Program-made: the position numbers and the translations under genes | The notes under the pieces: generated by a model | Seen by the model: the letters and a program-made list of their open reading frames with translations, nothing else | Database searches by the model: none | What the model was told of the DNA's origin: nothing | Shown: one piece after another, positions 28,412-40,259 of the stretch | Layout: the number at the start of each line of letters is the position of its first letter | Position numbering within the stretch: the stretch's first letter is position 1 | NCBI GenBank assembly: GCA_963732925.1 | Contig: CAVTBJ010000011.1 | Coordinates: 1 to 64,000, forward strand | Source of the DNA: DASZRZ01 sp963732925 | GTDB lineage: Bacteria > Acidobacteriota > Terriglobia > Terriglobales > Acidobacteriaceae | Length of the DNA: 64,000 nucleotides | Direction: 5' to 3'

Positions 28412-31400
28412 ATGTCGAAAGAACTTTTCGTGTCTTCCACTCCGCACGAAACCCGTGTGGCCGTGGTGGAAGACGGTCAATTATCCGAGGTCTACTACGA
28501 GCGCGAGAACGAATACACGCTCGCCGGGTCGATCTATAAAGGCAAAGTAACCCGCGTCCTTCCCGGGATGCAGTCCGCGTTCGTCGATGTCGGTTTGGAG
28601 CGCGACGCCTTTCTCTACGTTTCCGATTTCTTCGAAATGGGAGAGGGAGAGGAAGAGGATGAGGAATTCGAGCCTGTCGTCAGCTCACGTCCGCAGGGCA
28701 ATGGACGGGAATCGGGCCGGGGCCGTCCTCGTCCTGAGTTCCGGCGGCCGCCCAACCCTCCTGCTGCGGCAGCTCCCAGGGTAAGCGGAAGCGAAGCCGG
28801 GGAAAGGGAACACGAGCCTTTCGTTCTGGAAGGCGGATCCCTTGAGGGGAACGAGGTCCAGCAGGCCGCGGAAACTCAGCCTCAGGAAACTGAGGAGAGC
28901 TCCGACGCCTCCGATCAGGAACGCCATGGTCCGCGCCCCTGGGGGGGCCGCCGCCGCCGTCGCGGCCGTCGTGGCCGGGGTTTTTCCGAGTCCCGTTCTG
29001 CCGACCGCGAAGGGGCGGACGAAGCGAAGACGCCGCCGCAGGAATCTCCTGTGGCCGGCCGGCTTGCTCCCGAGCGCGCTGCTTCGGAACGAACCGATAG
29101 GGACCGAACCGATCGGGAACGAAACGATCGGGAACGGAATGACCGGGAGCGGAATGACCGGCCGCGGCGCGACTATGGTCCGCCTCCGGGATATCAGCCC
29201 ATCATCCTTCCCGGAGAATCCATCTCCAAGTATCAGCATCTCGGCAAGACGCCCGCACCCGGAGTGGCGCCCAGGCCACAGGAACGCGGGCATCAGGAAC
29301 CGGCGTCCGTGCAGGCCGGGCCGGGGCCGTTCAGCGCGCCCGATGCGCGGCCCGGGTCTTCCTCCCGCGACAGGGAAGAGATCTCTTCGCGAAGCACGCA
29401 GATTCCAACCTCGCATGCTTCGGAAACAGAACCTGCTTCTGAAGCGCAAGACCCTGTGCGCGCCTTTGTTGCTCCTGAGCCGCCCGCCCCGCTGGCCGCC
29501 CAGGATGCTCAGGAATCGGGACTGGCGAGTGAAGCAGGGGAGCAGGAAGCGGAAGCCGATCTTCGCTGGGAAAGCCGTGCCCAGTTCTACCAGCAGGCAG
29601 CAGCCCGGGCGGAAGCTCCTCAGCAGGCCGATTTGGAATCTTCATCGTTCCGCGAGGACAGTGGCCCAGCGCACGAAAGCGTAAGCGAAAATGCGCTCCA
29701 GGAAGGCGGCGCCGAACCCTGGCGCGAACACGCGGAAGAATCTGCCCGCCGCACCGGGCAGGCCAGCGAGGCGCAGCAGGACTCCATGCAGAGCGGGGGC
29801 AGGCAGGATTTCGCCCGGCCACAGGAGCAGGCGCTGGTGGGGCCAGCCGAGTCTCCCGAATCCCCCATTCTTGCGGCTCCGTTCGAGCAGGCGATCGAAG
29901 AGGAAGAGATCGACGGAGAAGAAGAGGACGAGCGCGTCGATTTCTCCGCCATGTCCGAGCACTTCGATGATCTGCAGTTCGAAGAGCTGGAAGAAGAGAC
30001 CTTCGAGCCGGGCCAGAACGCGGGCGGCGATGTGGAATATGCCGGAGGTCTGACGGAGGCGGTGGAAGACGCCGAGATCGACCGGGAAGTGCTGGAAAGT
30101 TCCTTCGAAGAAGAGGACGAGCACACGGGCGGGTGGGAGGAAGAAGGGACGGAGCGCGCCGAACTGCGCGTGCCTCCCTCCACCGCGCCCTATCAGCAGC
30201 GCAGTGAAAGGGCAGATCGTCCCGGCTTCGACCGCCGTTCCCGCAGCCGGCGTGGCGGTCCCCGGCGTCCGATGGGCCGCGAGCTGCAGCGTCCGCAGGT
30301 CATGATTTCCGACGTTCTGAAGGAAGGCCAGGAAATTCTGGTCCAGATCGCCAAGGAACCTATCGGCAAAAAGGGCGCGCGCATCACCAGCCACATCGCG
30401 CTGCCGGGACGTTTCCTGGTCTACATGCCGACGGTCAATCACATCGGTGTCTCGCGCAAGATTGCCTCCGATGAAGAGCGCCAGCGCCTGAAGCGCATCG
30501 TCATGGGCGAGCGTGAAGACGGCCGCGGGGGCTTCATTGTTCGTACCGCCGCCGAAAACGTCCGCGAAGACGAACTGCTCGCCGACATCCGCTTCCTGAA
30601 GCACTTGTGGGCGGAAATCAAGCAGCGCACCGAAAGCTCGCGTCCCCCGGCGCTCATCTACCACGACCTCAACCTGGTGGAACGCACCCTGCGCGACCTG
30701 GTCACCGAGGACTTCTCCCACGTCTGGGTTGATACCGAGCAGGAATACGAGCGCATTTTGCGCTTTGTGAACCGCTTCCAGCCCAGCCTGGTGCGCCGTG
30801 TCCGCCTCTACACCAAGGAAATGCCGCTGTACGAGCAGTTCGGCATTCAGGAGGAGATCAACAAGGCGCTCAAGTCCAAGGTGTGGCTCAAATCAGGCGG
30901 CTACATCGTCATCAACCAGACGGAGGCGCTGGTTGCCATCGACGTCAATACCGGCAAGTACGTCGGCAAGACGCAGCGCCTGGAAGACACCATCGTCAAG
31001 ACCAATGTCGACGCCATCAAGGAAATCGTGCGCCAGATCCGCCTGCGCGATCTGGGCGGCATCATCGTGGTGGACTTCATCGACATGGACGAGCGCAAAA
31101 ACCGGCAGAAGGTGATGCAGGCTCTGGAAGAAGCGCTCACGCATGACCGCGCGCCATCCAAGGTTCTGCAGTTTAACGACTTCGGACTGGTGGCCATCAC
31201 CCGCAAGCGGGTAAAGCATTCCCTGGAACGCGTGCTGGGCAATCCCTGTCCGTACTGCACCGGCACCGGACTGGTGAAGTCGGTGAACACCGTATGCAAC
31301 GAGATCTACATCGAGATGAAAAAGCTGCGGCGGCAGTTCGAGAAGGACCGCGACATCCTGCTGCGCGTCAATCCCGAGGTCGCCAAGGCGCTCAAGGCAA

Positions 31401-31498
31401 ACAACGCCCGCTGGCTGAATGAAATGGAAGAACTGGTGGGCAAGTCGATCATCGTCAAACCCGATCCGCTGGTCCACCAGGAGCAGTTCGATATGTAG
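28412..31498 (+). CDS. Ribonuclease E/G family protein with a giant insertion in the S1 domain
   Basis: A 1028-residue endoribonuclease. The first half of the S1 domain (YKGKVTRVLPGMQSAFVDVGL, DAFLYVSDFF) ends near residue 77. The second half resumes near residue 630 (ISDVLKEGQEILVQIAKEP, KGARITSHIALPGRFLV). Between them lie about 545 residues of low-complexity acidic, Arg-rich, Pro-rich sequence, including tandem DRERN units. The catalytic DNase-I-like domain is intact: AIDVNTGKYVGK and VDFIDMDERKNR carry the two metal-binding Asp, and the Zn-link CPYCTGTG lies near residue 947. In E. coli RNase E the disordered scaffold is C-terminal; here the C-terminus stops soon after the catalytic part, as in RNase G. 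The ATG follows GGAG. Confidence 0.93.
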   Translation: MSKELFVSSTPHETRVAVVEDGQLSEVYYERENEYTLAGSIYKGKVTRVLPGMQSAFVDVGLERDAFLYVSDFFEMGEGEEEDEEFEPVVSSRPQGNGRESGRGRPRPEFRRPPNPPAAAAPRVSGSEAGEREHEPFVLEGGSLEGNEVQQAAETQPQETEESSDASDQERHGPRPWGGRRRRRGRRGRGFSESRSADREGADEAKTPPQESPVAGRLAPERAASERTDRDRTDRERNDRERNDRERNDRPRRDYGPPPGYQPIILPGESISKYQHLGKTPAPGVAPRPQERGHQEPASVQAGPGPFSAPDARPGSSSRDREEISSRSTQIPTSHASETEPASEAQDPVRAFVAPEPPAPLAAQDAQESGLASEAGEQEAEADLRWESRAQFYQQAAARAEAPQQADLESSSFREDSGPAHESVSENALQEGGAEPWREHAEESARRTGQASEAQQDSMQSGGRQDFARPQEQALVGPAESPESPILAAPFEQAIEEEEIDGEEEDERVDFSAMSEHFDDLQFEELEEETFEPGQNAGGDVEYAGGLTEAVEDAEIDREVLESSFEEEDEHTGGWEEEGTERAELRVPPSTAPYQQRSERADRPGFDRRSRSRRGGPRRPMGRELQRPQVMISDVLKEGQEILVQIAKEPIGKKGARITSHIALPGRFLVYMPTVNHIGVSRKIASDEERQRLKRIVMGEREDGRGGFIVRTAAENVREDELLADIRFLKHLWAEIKQRTESSRPPALIYHDLNLVERTLRDLVTEDFSHVWVDTEQEYERILRFVNRFQPSLVRRVRLYTKEMPLYEQFGIQEEINKALKSKVWLKSGGYIVINQTEALVAIDVNTGKYVGKTQRLEDTIVKTNVDAIKEIVRQIRLRDLGGIIVVDFIDMDERKNRQKVMQALEEALTHDRAPSKVLQFNDFGLVAITRKRVKHSLERVLGNPCPYCTGTGLVKSVNTVCNEIYIEMKKLRRQFEKDRDILLRVNPEVAKALKANNARWLNEMEELVGKSIIVKPDPLVHQEQFDM

Positions 31499-31543
31499 TT
31501 TGCCGAGCTTGTGAAGGGACGGGCCTTACCCCGTCGCTGCATG

Positions 31544-31570
31544 TGCGGCCCGCAAGGGCCGCATTTTTAT
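31544..31570 (+). terminator. Rho-independent terminator of the RNase E/G gene
   Basis: TGCGGCCC pairs with GGGCCGCA around a GCAA-type tetraloop and is followed by TTTTTATT. Confidence 0.85.
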
Positions 31571-31648
31571 TGCGCGGCAACTTCCGATGACGGTACCTGC
31601 ACAACTTTCTGTGCCGCGACGTGTTTACTTCAATGACAAGGCCAGCAA

Positions 31649-31945
31649 ATGTGGACTGGGAAACGCATCCGAATCGCGGTGTCGCTGATTTGCCTCCTGC
31701 TGGTATTTACGGCGGAGACGGCACATCTGGTTCACACCAGCCAGTCTCATCGTGAGCACGCCAAGAAGACTTCCGAGCTGGCCTGTTCTCTGTGTGCGTT
31801 TTCCCTGAAGACTGCGGCGCTGACGGCCTTTGCGCCACCCGCCCTCGTCTTGCTGGCTATGCGGCAATCGCAGGAGCCAGCGGAGTTCAGCACGGACGGG
31901 TCCCTCCCGCGTGTAGGAACCCGGGCGCCGCCAGTTCGTGTCTGA
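31649..31945 (+). CDS. Small secreted or anchored hypothetical protein
   Basis: A 98-residue frame with a basic start and one hydrophobic segment (IAVSLICLLLVFTAETAHLVH), followed by a CSLC motif and a second weakly hydrophobic stretch. The His-containing segment followed by CxxC recalls small DUF2946-like exported proteins, but the match is loose. No clear ribosome-binding site is seen. It might be spurious; the signal-like N-terminus is the main support. Confidence 0.45.
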   Translation: MWTGKRIRIAVSLICLLLVFTAETAHLVHTSQSHREHAKKTSELACSLCAFSLKTAALTAFAPPALVLLAMRQSQEPAEFSTDGSLPRVGTRAPPVRV

Positions 31946-32117
31946 CAAAAGACAATCCACATTATTGAAGATGAAAGCGTTGGAAAGGGCGCGCTGTTGT
32001 GCGAAGCCGCCGCGAATCTTGAGGTGTGTTCCGCCAGCGCGAAGGTCGAGGACCGCGTGATTAAGCCATGCCTCGACCGGTTAGGCAAGGTAGGAGAAAT
32101 AGGAGAAGAAGAGAGAC

Positions 32118-32672
32118 ATGAAAACGAAAAAACAATTCAACATGGGCCCAGTCAAGGCAGGGGCTATGGCATTCATTTTTGTGATGAGCCTGGGGCTATG
32201 CTCGTGGGCGAAAACAACGCCGCCCCAGGCACCATCGCTGGAAGAGGCGGTTCACCATGCGATTGTGATGCAGCCTTATTACGGCGTGTTCGACGACATT
32301 CAGTACTCGGTGGATAACGGCACGGTGACGCTCGAGGGGCAGGTGACCCAGCCCGTCCTGAAGAGCGACGTGGAGAGGTCGATTGAGCGCCTCGCGGGCG
32401 TCAGCAAGGTTGTGAACCACATCCAGGTGCTGCCCCTGTCACCTTTCGACGATTCCATCCGGCTGGCCGAGTATCGCACGCTGTATTCGCCGGCGGGGAC
32501 CTTGTCTCGCTACAGCTGGGGACCGATTCCCTCGATCCACATCATCGTCAACCACGGGCATGTGACCTTGACCGGCATGGTCGATCGCCAGGCCGATAAG
32601 AACATGGCCACCCTGCGGGCGAGGCTGGTGCCCAATGTGTTTTCGGTGGAGAACAAACTGTCCGTGAAATAG
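32118..32672 (+). CDS. Exported protein with two BON domains
   Basis: A 184-residue protein with a signal peptide (GAMAFIFVMSLGLCSWA). The first BON domain is clear (DDIQYSVDNGTVTLEGQV, RSIERLAGVSKVVNHIQVLP); a second follows (IHIIVNHGHVTLTGMVDRQ, VFSVENKLSVK). BON domains bind phospholipids or envelope ligands and occur in OsmY-like stress proteins, so a periplasmic role in envelope integrity is probable. GAAGAAGAGAG precedes the ATG. The SYLF lipid-binding gene ends 180 bases downstream on the opposite strand. Confidence 0.88.
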   Translation: MKTKKQFNMGPVKAGAMAFIFVMSLGLCSWAKTTPPQAPSLEEAVHHAIVMQPYYGVFDDIQYSVDNGTVTLEGQVTQPVLKSDVERSIERLAGVSKVVNHIQVLPLSPFDDSIRLAEYRTLYSPAGTLSRYSWGPIPSIHIIVNHGHVTLTGMVDRQADKNMATLRARLVPNVFSVENKLSVK

Positions 32673-32796
32673 CCCGGCGCTGAATGGCTGGCGGTCCGCA
32701 TTCCTGAAGCAGGCTGGGGATGCGGGCCGCCGGGCTCATTGTTTCTCCGTATGATTCGAACCCGCGAATGGGCGCGCGCGCCTCGGGAAACCATTG

Positions 32797-32826
32797 AGAA
32801 AAGCCCAGCCGTGGACGGCCGGGCTC
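32797..32826 (-). terminator. Rho-independent terminator of the SYLF gene
   Basis: Read on the minus strand, AGCCCGGCCG pairs with CGGCTGGGCT around a four-base loop (one mismatch) and is followed by TTTTCTC. Confidence 0.6.
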
Positions 32827-32853
32827 GCTCAGGTCCGTTATTTCCAGGTTCGA

Positions 32854-33549
32854 TTATTCCGACGCTACTGCTTTAGCCCGGGCCTTGGCGACAGCTGCAA
32901 CGAAGCCACGCGCCGCCGCCGGGACGGGAACCTTTCCAGTCAGAACCGTGGTGTTGCTCAGGTCTTTTCCATACATGGCCTTGGTGGAATCACCGTCTCG
33001 TTCAACTTCCGTACCCGCCAGGTCGATGCCAGCGAACAGGCCACGGGCCCGCGAGTAGGTGAGAATTTCGGAGTTCATCTTCCAGCCCGCACTGGCCGAG
33101 GCTTGGCGGCCTACTGGACCCGCGCTTGCCGATGCCCCGCCACCAATCTGAAACTTATCCTGCAACAGGTTGCGCATGCCATCGGCATTCATGATCATCA
33201 TGACCAACTGAACGTCCTCCACGCCGATTTGTGCTCCCCAGCTTCCACCGCTGATGGTGAAAAATGCCGGCGCACTCCAGTTGCCGCTGGGAAGCCGGCA
33301 GGTAGCAACGCCGCGACCATGGCGTCCGCCAAAAATGAACCCACCTTTAATCATACTGGGCACGATGGCGATGCACTTGACGCCTTCGAATACCTCTTGT
33401 GGAATGCCTTTGTCGGGAGCGTTCTCGATCTGCTGCAGGGCTTGCATTGCGTCAGCCAGGCGGTCCTCGACATCGGTCTTGGTCTGATCAGCCCAGGCGA
33501 AACTGACCAATGCAAGAAGTGCGAACAGAAGGGTGAGTTTCCTTCTCAT
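32854..33549 (-). CDS. SYLF-domain lipid-binding protein (YSC84-like)
   Basis: A 231-residue exported protein with a signal peptide (RRKLTLLFALLALVSFAWA). The SYLF domain follows: DRLADAMQALQQI, AIVPSMIKGGFIFGGRHGRGV, APAFFTISGGSWGAQIGVEDVQLVMMIMN. It ends in the region SRARGLFAGIDLAGTEVERD. The family binds phosphoinositides in eukaryotes; bacterial members are envelope lipid-binding proteins of unknown exact role. The ATG at 33549 is preceded by GAGG eight bases upstream. The frame stays open far upstream, into the antiparallel-free region of the SDR gene, but the signal peptide fixes the start. Confidence 0.88.
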   Translation of the reverse strand: MRRKLTLLFALLALVSFAWADQTKTDVEDRLADAMQALQQIENAPDKGIPQEVFEGVKCIAIVPSMIKGGFIFGGRHGRGVATCRLPSGNWSAPAFFTISGGSWGAQIGVEDVQLVMMIMNADGMRNLLQDKFQIGGGASASAGPVGRQASASAGWKMNSEILTYSRARGLFAGIDLAGTEVERDGDSTKAMYGKDLSNTTVLTGKVPVPAAARGFVAAVAKARAKAVASE

Positions 33550-33713
33550 TGTGAATACCTCATGGAGACAAACCTCTGGGTTGTTGGACGCCAGCAAAGG
33601 ATTAGGGGATACCTGGGGAAGCTCACGGGCAAGACGGCCAACAGCGTAAGACTCCGGGCAGGTGTTTGATTCAGAGGCGGTAAGCCCTTGATTCCACGCG
33701 GAACGCAGGAAGG

Positions 33714-34472
33714 CTATCCTCTTCCCACCAATGGCATCTTCGTAGCCATCACGGTCATGGATAGCACGTTGGCGTCGGGCGGCAAACTGGCCATGTAGAC
33801 CACGGCGTCGGCCACGTGCTGCATGCTCATGCGGGGCTCGGGCATCATGCTGCCATTGGGCTGGCGGACGCCTCCAGTCATGCGCTCCGTCATCTCGCTG
33901 GCGGCGTTGCCGATGTCGATCTGGCCGCAGGCGATGTCGTACTTGCGGCCGTCGAGCGCGATGCACTTGGTCAGGCCGGTAATCGCGTGTTTGGTGGAAG
34001 TGTAGGGCGCGGAGTTGGGCCGGGGCACGTGGGCGGAGATGGAGCCGTTGTTGATAATGCGTCCGCCGCGCGGCTGCTGGTCTTTCATCAGGCGCACCGC
34101 TTCCCGGGCGCAAAGAAACGATCCCGTCAGGTTCACCGCAACCACGGTGTTCCACTGCTCGAAGGAGAGCTCTTCGATGGGAACGTCGGGAGCATTCACG
34201 CCGGCATTGTTGAAAAGAAGGTCGACGCGTCCGAACTCAGCGCGGGCACGGGCGAACAGGGCGCGCACGCTTTCCGGATTGCTCACATCGGTGGAGACGG
34301 GAATCATTCTGCCGGCCGTCCCTTTCGCCATGCCGGCGGTCTTTTCCAGTTCCCCCTGCCGCCGCCCCGCGAGTACCACGGAACAGCCTTCCGCCTGCAA
34401 ACCCAGGCTGACGGCGCGTCCGATGCCGCTGCCGGCTCCGGTTACAACTGCGATTTTGCCTTCAAGTTTCAT
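33714..34472 (-). CDS. Short-chain dehydrogenase/reductase
   Basis: A classical SDR of 252 residues. The cofactor motif is TGAGSGIGRA, the structural motif NNAG is at about residue 88, and the catalytic set includes Ser in NNGSISAH and YTSTK (Tyr and Lys). The basic residues in AGRRQGE after the second strand suggest NADP(H) preference. The substrate is unknown. It precedes the SYLF gene with a 164-base gap, and sucA ends 106 bases upstream of its start; all three are on the minus strand. Confidence 0.86.
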   Translation of the reverse strand: MKLEGKIAVVTGAGSGIGRAVSLGLQAEGCSVVLAGRRQGELEKTAGMAKGTAGRMIPVSTDVSNPESVRALFARARAEFGRVDLLFNNAGVNAPDVPIEELSFEQWNTVVAVNLTGSFLCAREAVRLMKDQQPRGGRIINNGSISAHVPRPNSAPYTSTKHAITGLTKCIALDGRKYDIACGQIDIGNAASEMTERMTGGVRQPNGSMMPEPRMSMQHVADAVVYMASLPPDANVLSMTVMATKMPLVGRG

Positions 34473-34578
34473 AGGTTGTCGGGTGCGCTACCTTGATTGG
34501 GTAAGAGATGGGAACAGACGCTGTGCCGCCTCCCCGCCAAAAGTGACGAGCGCGGGTTGAAGCGCGCCCGCCCAGGCA

Positions 34579-37072
34579 TTATGTCTGCGAGCTTTCGAAG
34601 GCCAGGGTCAGCAGTGTCTTCTGTTCCAGTTCATGTGCCTTGGCCGAGCCGGTGGAGGGGCTGGCGCTGGCGGAACGCCGCAGCGAACGGACCGGGCGTC
34701 CCCGGGCCAGGCGCCGCAGGCGCGGCATAACGAACGACAGGGCGCCCATGTTGGCGGGCTCTTCCTGGATCCACAGAATGTCTTTGGCCTGCGACTGGCG
34801 CTCCAGTTCGGCGCTGATTTCCGCTTCCGGAAAAGGGTACATCTGCTCGAGGAAAATGATGGCCGTAGAAGTATCCTTGCGCTTCTTGCGCTCCACGCGC
34901 AGCTCGTGACCGATTTTGCCGGAGCAGAACAGCAGGCGCGTGGGACTCTCCGCGTCATGGTCGGCGAGCACGTTTTGGAAGCGTCCCTGGGTCAGGTCGG
35001 AGAGCGGGGAAGAGGCGTCGGGGTGGCGCAGCATGCTTTTGGGGGTGAACACTACCATGGGCTTGCGCCAGCGGCGAAGCATCTGCCGGCGCAGAAGATG
35101 GAAGTACTGTGCCGCATTAGAAGGCTGCACGATCTGCATGTTGTCGCGCGCCGCCAGTTGCAGAAAACGCTCGATGCGGGCGCTGGAGTGCTCCGGTCCC
35201 TGGCCTTCGTAGCCGTGGGGCAGCAGCAGCACCAGATTGGAGAGCAGTCCCCATTTGTCTTCTCCGGAAGAGATGAACTGGTCGATGATCACCTGGCCGG
35301 AGTTGGCGAAGTCCCCGAACTGCGCTTCCCACAGCGTGAGGGACTCGGGATAATCGCGGCTGTAGCCGTATTCGAATCCCAGCACTCCGGCTTCCGAGAG
35401 CGTGGAGTTGTAAATTTCAAAGCGCGGCTGGTTGGGCGCGACGTGGGCCAGTGGAATGTATTCCTGCTCGTTTTCCACGTCGATGAGCACCGCGTGGCGT
35501 TGGTTGAAGGTGCCGCGGCAGGTATCCTGCCCGCTGGCACGTACCGCGTAGCCTTCCAGCAGCAGGGAGCCGAAAGCCAAGGCCTCGGCCATGCCATAGT
35601 CGAGCAGGCGCTTGCCCGATTCCCATCTGTGCGCGCTGCTCCAGCAGCTTCTGGATTTTGGGGTGAACGTGGAAGCCCTCGGGAGCCTGCGTAAGCTTCT
35701 GGGCAATCTGGCCCAGCGTTTCGGCGGAGACGGCACTGCTTTCGATTTCGTAGGACGCGTCGTAGCAGCCGCCATTAAAGGGATTCCAGTATGCGGGCAA
35801 GGTGGCCAGTTGCGGCTTCTTCTTGGCGGCCGCGCCCTTCTTGTGGGCTTCCAGCAGTTCCGCCTGAATACGCTGTGCGACGGCGGCGCCGTCCACCCCG
35901 GTGCGCTCGGAATAGATCTCCCACAGCCGGGGATGGTTGGCAATGCGTTTGTACAGCAGCGGCTGGGTGATCGTGGGATCGTCCACCTCGCTGTGGCCAT
36001 GGCGGCGATAACCGATCAGGTCGACCACTACGTCGCTCTGGAAGCGGTAGCGGTACTCCATGGCTACACGGGCCACGCGCACCACGTTGTCCGGGTCCTC
36101 GGAATTCACGTGGAAGATGGGGATATTCAGCCGCTTGGCCACATCGGAGGCATAACGCGAAGCATGAGCTTCGCGAGGCTCGGTGGTGAAGCCAATGAGG
36201 TTGTTGACCAGCACATGAATGGCGCCGCCGACGGTATAGCCATCGAGTCCGGAAAAGTTCAGCACCTCGGCCAGGATGCCCTGGCCGGCAAAGGCGGCAT
36301 CTCCGTGCATGAGGATGGGAATGACGCGGCCCGTCCCGTTCTCGCCCAGGCGGACCTGCTTGGCGCGGGTGCGTCCCAGAGCCACAGGGTCTACGGCCTC
36401 CAGGTGGCTGGGGTTGGAGACCACGTGCATGCCCATGCTGCGCCCGCTGCGCGAGGTGTAGGTTCCGGTGGCTCCAATGTGATATTTCACGTCGCCCCCG
36501 CCGAGTACGCTGCGGGGATCTACGTCTTCAAACTTGGCGAAAATATCGGCGGCCGGACGGCCTACGATGTGGACCAGCACATTCAGGCGTCCGCGGTGGC
36601 TCATGGCGAGCACGCCCTGCTCGGCTCCGGCTTCCGAAGCGGTGTCCAGCATTTCGCTGAGTGCTGGGATCAGCGCGGTGACGCCTTCCAGGGAAAAGCG
36701 CTTGGTCCCCAGATAGCGCGACTGGATGACCTGCTCGAAAAGATCGGCGCGGACCAGTTGCTCCAGAATGCGGTTGCGGTCGGGCTGGGGAGCTTCCGCT
36801 TCCATGCGCTCCTGAATCCACTGCCGCCGTTCACAATCGATAATGTGCATGAACTCGGCGCCAATTGTGCCGCAGTAGTAGCGCCGGGCGGCGTCCGCGT
36901 ACTCGCCGGAGATGTCCAGTTCGGGGCAGTGAACCGGCTGCAGGTGTAGCTGCAGGGGATCAAGATCGGCCTCGAGGTAGCCCAAACGGCGGAAAAGATC
37001 AAAGACTCGCGTGCGCTCGTCCCCCGCTTCCATGACGAACGATGTTGCAGACGCCTTGTAGTCGGCCTTCAT
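34579..37072 (-). CDS. sucA: 2-oxoglutarate dehydrogenase E1 component (frameshifted)
   Basis: A thiamine-diphosphate-dependent decarboxylase of the TCA cycle. It contains RRYYCGTIGAEFMHI, GMSHRGRLNVL-like MSHRGRLNVLVHI, NPSHLEAVDPV and the ThDP site HGDAAFAGQGILAEVLN, then YRRHGHSEVDDPTITQPLLY. An extra G in a GGG run at 35622-35624 shifts the frame after LLEQRAQM; the correct frame continues ESGKRLLDYGMAEALAFG through the C-terminal domain to 34579. The total is about 830 residues. The first region is shorter than in E. coli SucA, lacking most of the E2-binding N-terminal arm. I prefer ATG 37072. No sucB is adjacent. Confidence 0.92.
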
Positions 37073-37308
37073 TTGCAATACCCGGAAGATCAGAAATTGC
37101 CCAAACTAGTTAGTTTAAACCGTGGGCGGTGCAGTGGGAAATGACGTTTCAGGAGCAGCCAGGCGTTTGCTGCCTGAGCGCTTTCTTGCCCAAAGACGGA
37201 AAGTTCGACAGAATAAGGGCCACTTCCCGGGGGCACATAACATTTCCGGTAATCGTTGAGCCCTCGTGAGGGCCGCACCGGAACCTCATCCGGGCGGCAG
37301 GAGGCCTT

Positions 37309-39363
<2,055 letters not shown>

Positions 39364-39364
<1 letters not shown>

Positions 39365-39615
39365 TGGCCAGCGAAGCCCATTTGCACGAGCCCCTGCCCG
39401 TTGCGGAACGGCTTGCTCACGGAAACACGGCACGGCTGGGGCGCCGCCTGCGCCGTGCCGGCGAGCTTTTCCTGGAGACCTTGAGGGAGATCTTCGACGA
39501 GAATGCTTACCAGCGCTTCTTAACGCGGCGCGGGATGCTGAGCTCGCGGGCCTCCTATGGCGAGTTTGTTGAGGAGATGCGTCAGCGGCGGGAACGCCGG
39601 GTGAGGTGCTGCTGA
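39364..39615 (+). CDS. YbdD/YjiX-family small protein, CstA partner
   Basis: An 83-residue basic protein whose ATG overlaps the cstA stop (TGATG) with GGAGGAGGTG just upstream. The region DENAYQRFLTRRG followed by SYGEFVEEMRQRRERR matches the YDNYVEHM and TYEEFFRERQDARY pattern of YbdD/YjiX, which is nearly always encoded directly after cstA or btsT. The tail ends in CC. It is probably required for, or modulates, the transporter. The N-terminal 40 residues are an Arg/Leu-rich extension. Confidence 0.75.
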
Positions 39616-39685
39616 AGGCTCAATCGCCAATTTGGGGTCCCGCTTTCGGCTTCCCAAGCCGCCTTCAACAGTTACAATTCAGGTG

Positions 39686-40234
39686 ATGCGTGTCCTGGGA
39701 ATCGATTGCGGCGGTGAATTCACCGGCTACGGCGTGGTGGAGCAGCCGGAGAATGGGACATTGCGGTGTCTGGCGGCGGGCGCCATACGCCTTCCCGCGC
39801 AGAAACCGCTGGCGGACCGCCTGCAAATTATCTTCGACGGCCTGCGCGCGATCATTGCGGCAAACGCGCCGGATGTGGTCGCCATCGAAGAAGTTTTCTA
39901 CGCATGCAACGCCAAGTCCGCGCTCAAGCTGGGGCAGGTGAGGGGAGTGGCGATGCTGACGGCGTCCAGTTCCGGACTGCCCGTGGCTGAGTATGCTCCC
40001 CTGTCGATCAAGGCTGCGGTGGCCGGATACGGGCGGGCGGAGAAGGTGCAGGTCCAGTACATGGTACAGCGCCTGCTGAAGCTGCCGGAGATTCCCCGTC
40101 CCCCCGATGCTGCGGACGCGCTCGCCATTGCCATCTGCCACCTGCACACGGCGGCTACGATGGCGCGCCAGGCAGAGGGAGCGGAACCCGCCCGCGGGCG
40201 CTCCTCCAGGGCCATTCCCGCGCCGGTAAAATGA
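39686..40234 (+). CDS. ruvC: Crossover junction endodeoxyribonuclease RuvC
   Basis: Holliday-junction resolvase, 182 residues from the ATG at 39686 (MRVLGIDCGGEFTGYGVV). Catalytic acids are visible: Asp in GIDCG, Glu pair in AIEEVFYACN, and the C-terminal DAADALAIAICH. KSALKLGQVRGVAM and YAPLSIKAAVAGYGRAEKVQVQYMV are family phrases. The usual GIDPG is GIDCG here, a mild change. The C-terminal 25 residues are a low-complexity tail. A longer reading from upstream is unlikely because it lacks conserved sequence. ruvA and ruvB are not nearby. Confidence 0.92.
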   Translation: MRVLGIDCGGEFTGYGVVEQPENGTLRCLAAGAIRLPAQKPLADRLQIIFDGLRAIIAANAPDVVAIEEVFYACNAKSALKLGQVRGVAMLTASSSGLPVAEYAPLSIKAAVAGYGRAEKVQVQYMVQRLLKLPEIPRPPDAADALAIAICHLHTAATMARQAEGAEPARGRSSRAIPAPVK

Positions 40235-40259
40235 TTCGGGCGGGTTCTGTGGAGGTGGG

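Noticed and set aside
29090..29165. Tandem 15-base repeats resembling a short repeat array
   Set aside because: They are in-frame codons for DRERN units inside the RNase E/G insertion; no spacers, so not CRISPR.
29642..30721. A 359-codon open frame antisense to the RNase E/G gene
   Set aside because: The plus strand encodes conserved RNase E/G sequence there; the antisense frame has no recognisable features.
32854..34155. A 433-codon minus-strand frame covering the SYLF gene and part of the SDR gene
   Set aside because: Only the part from 33549 down has a signal peptide and SYLF domain; the rest is an out-of-frame reading of the SDR gene.
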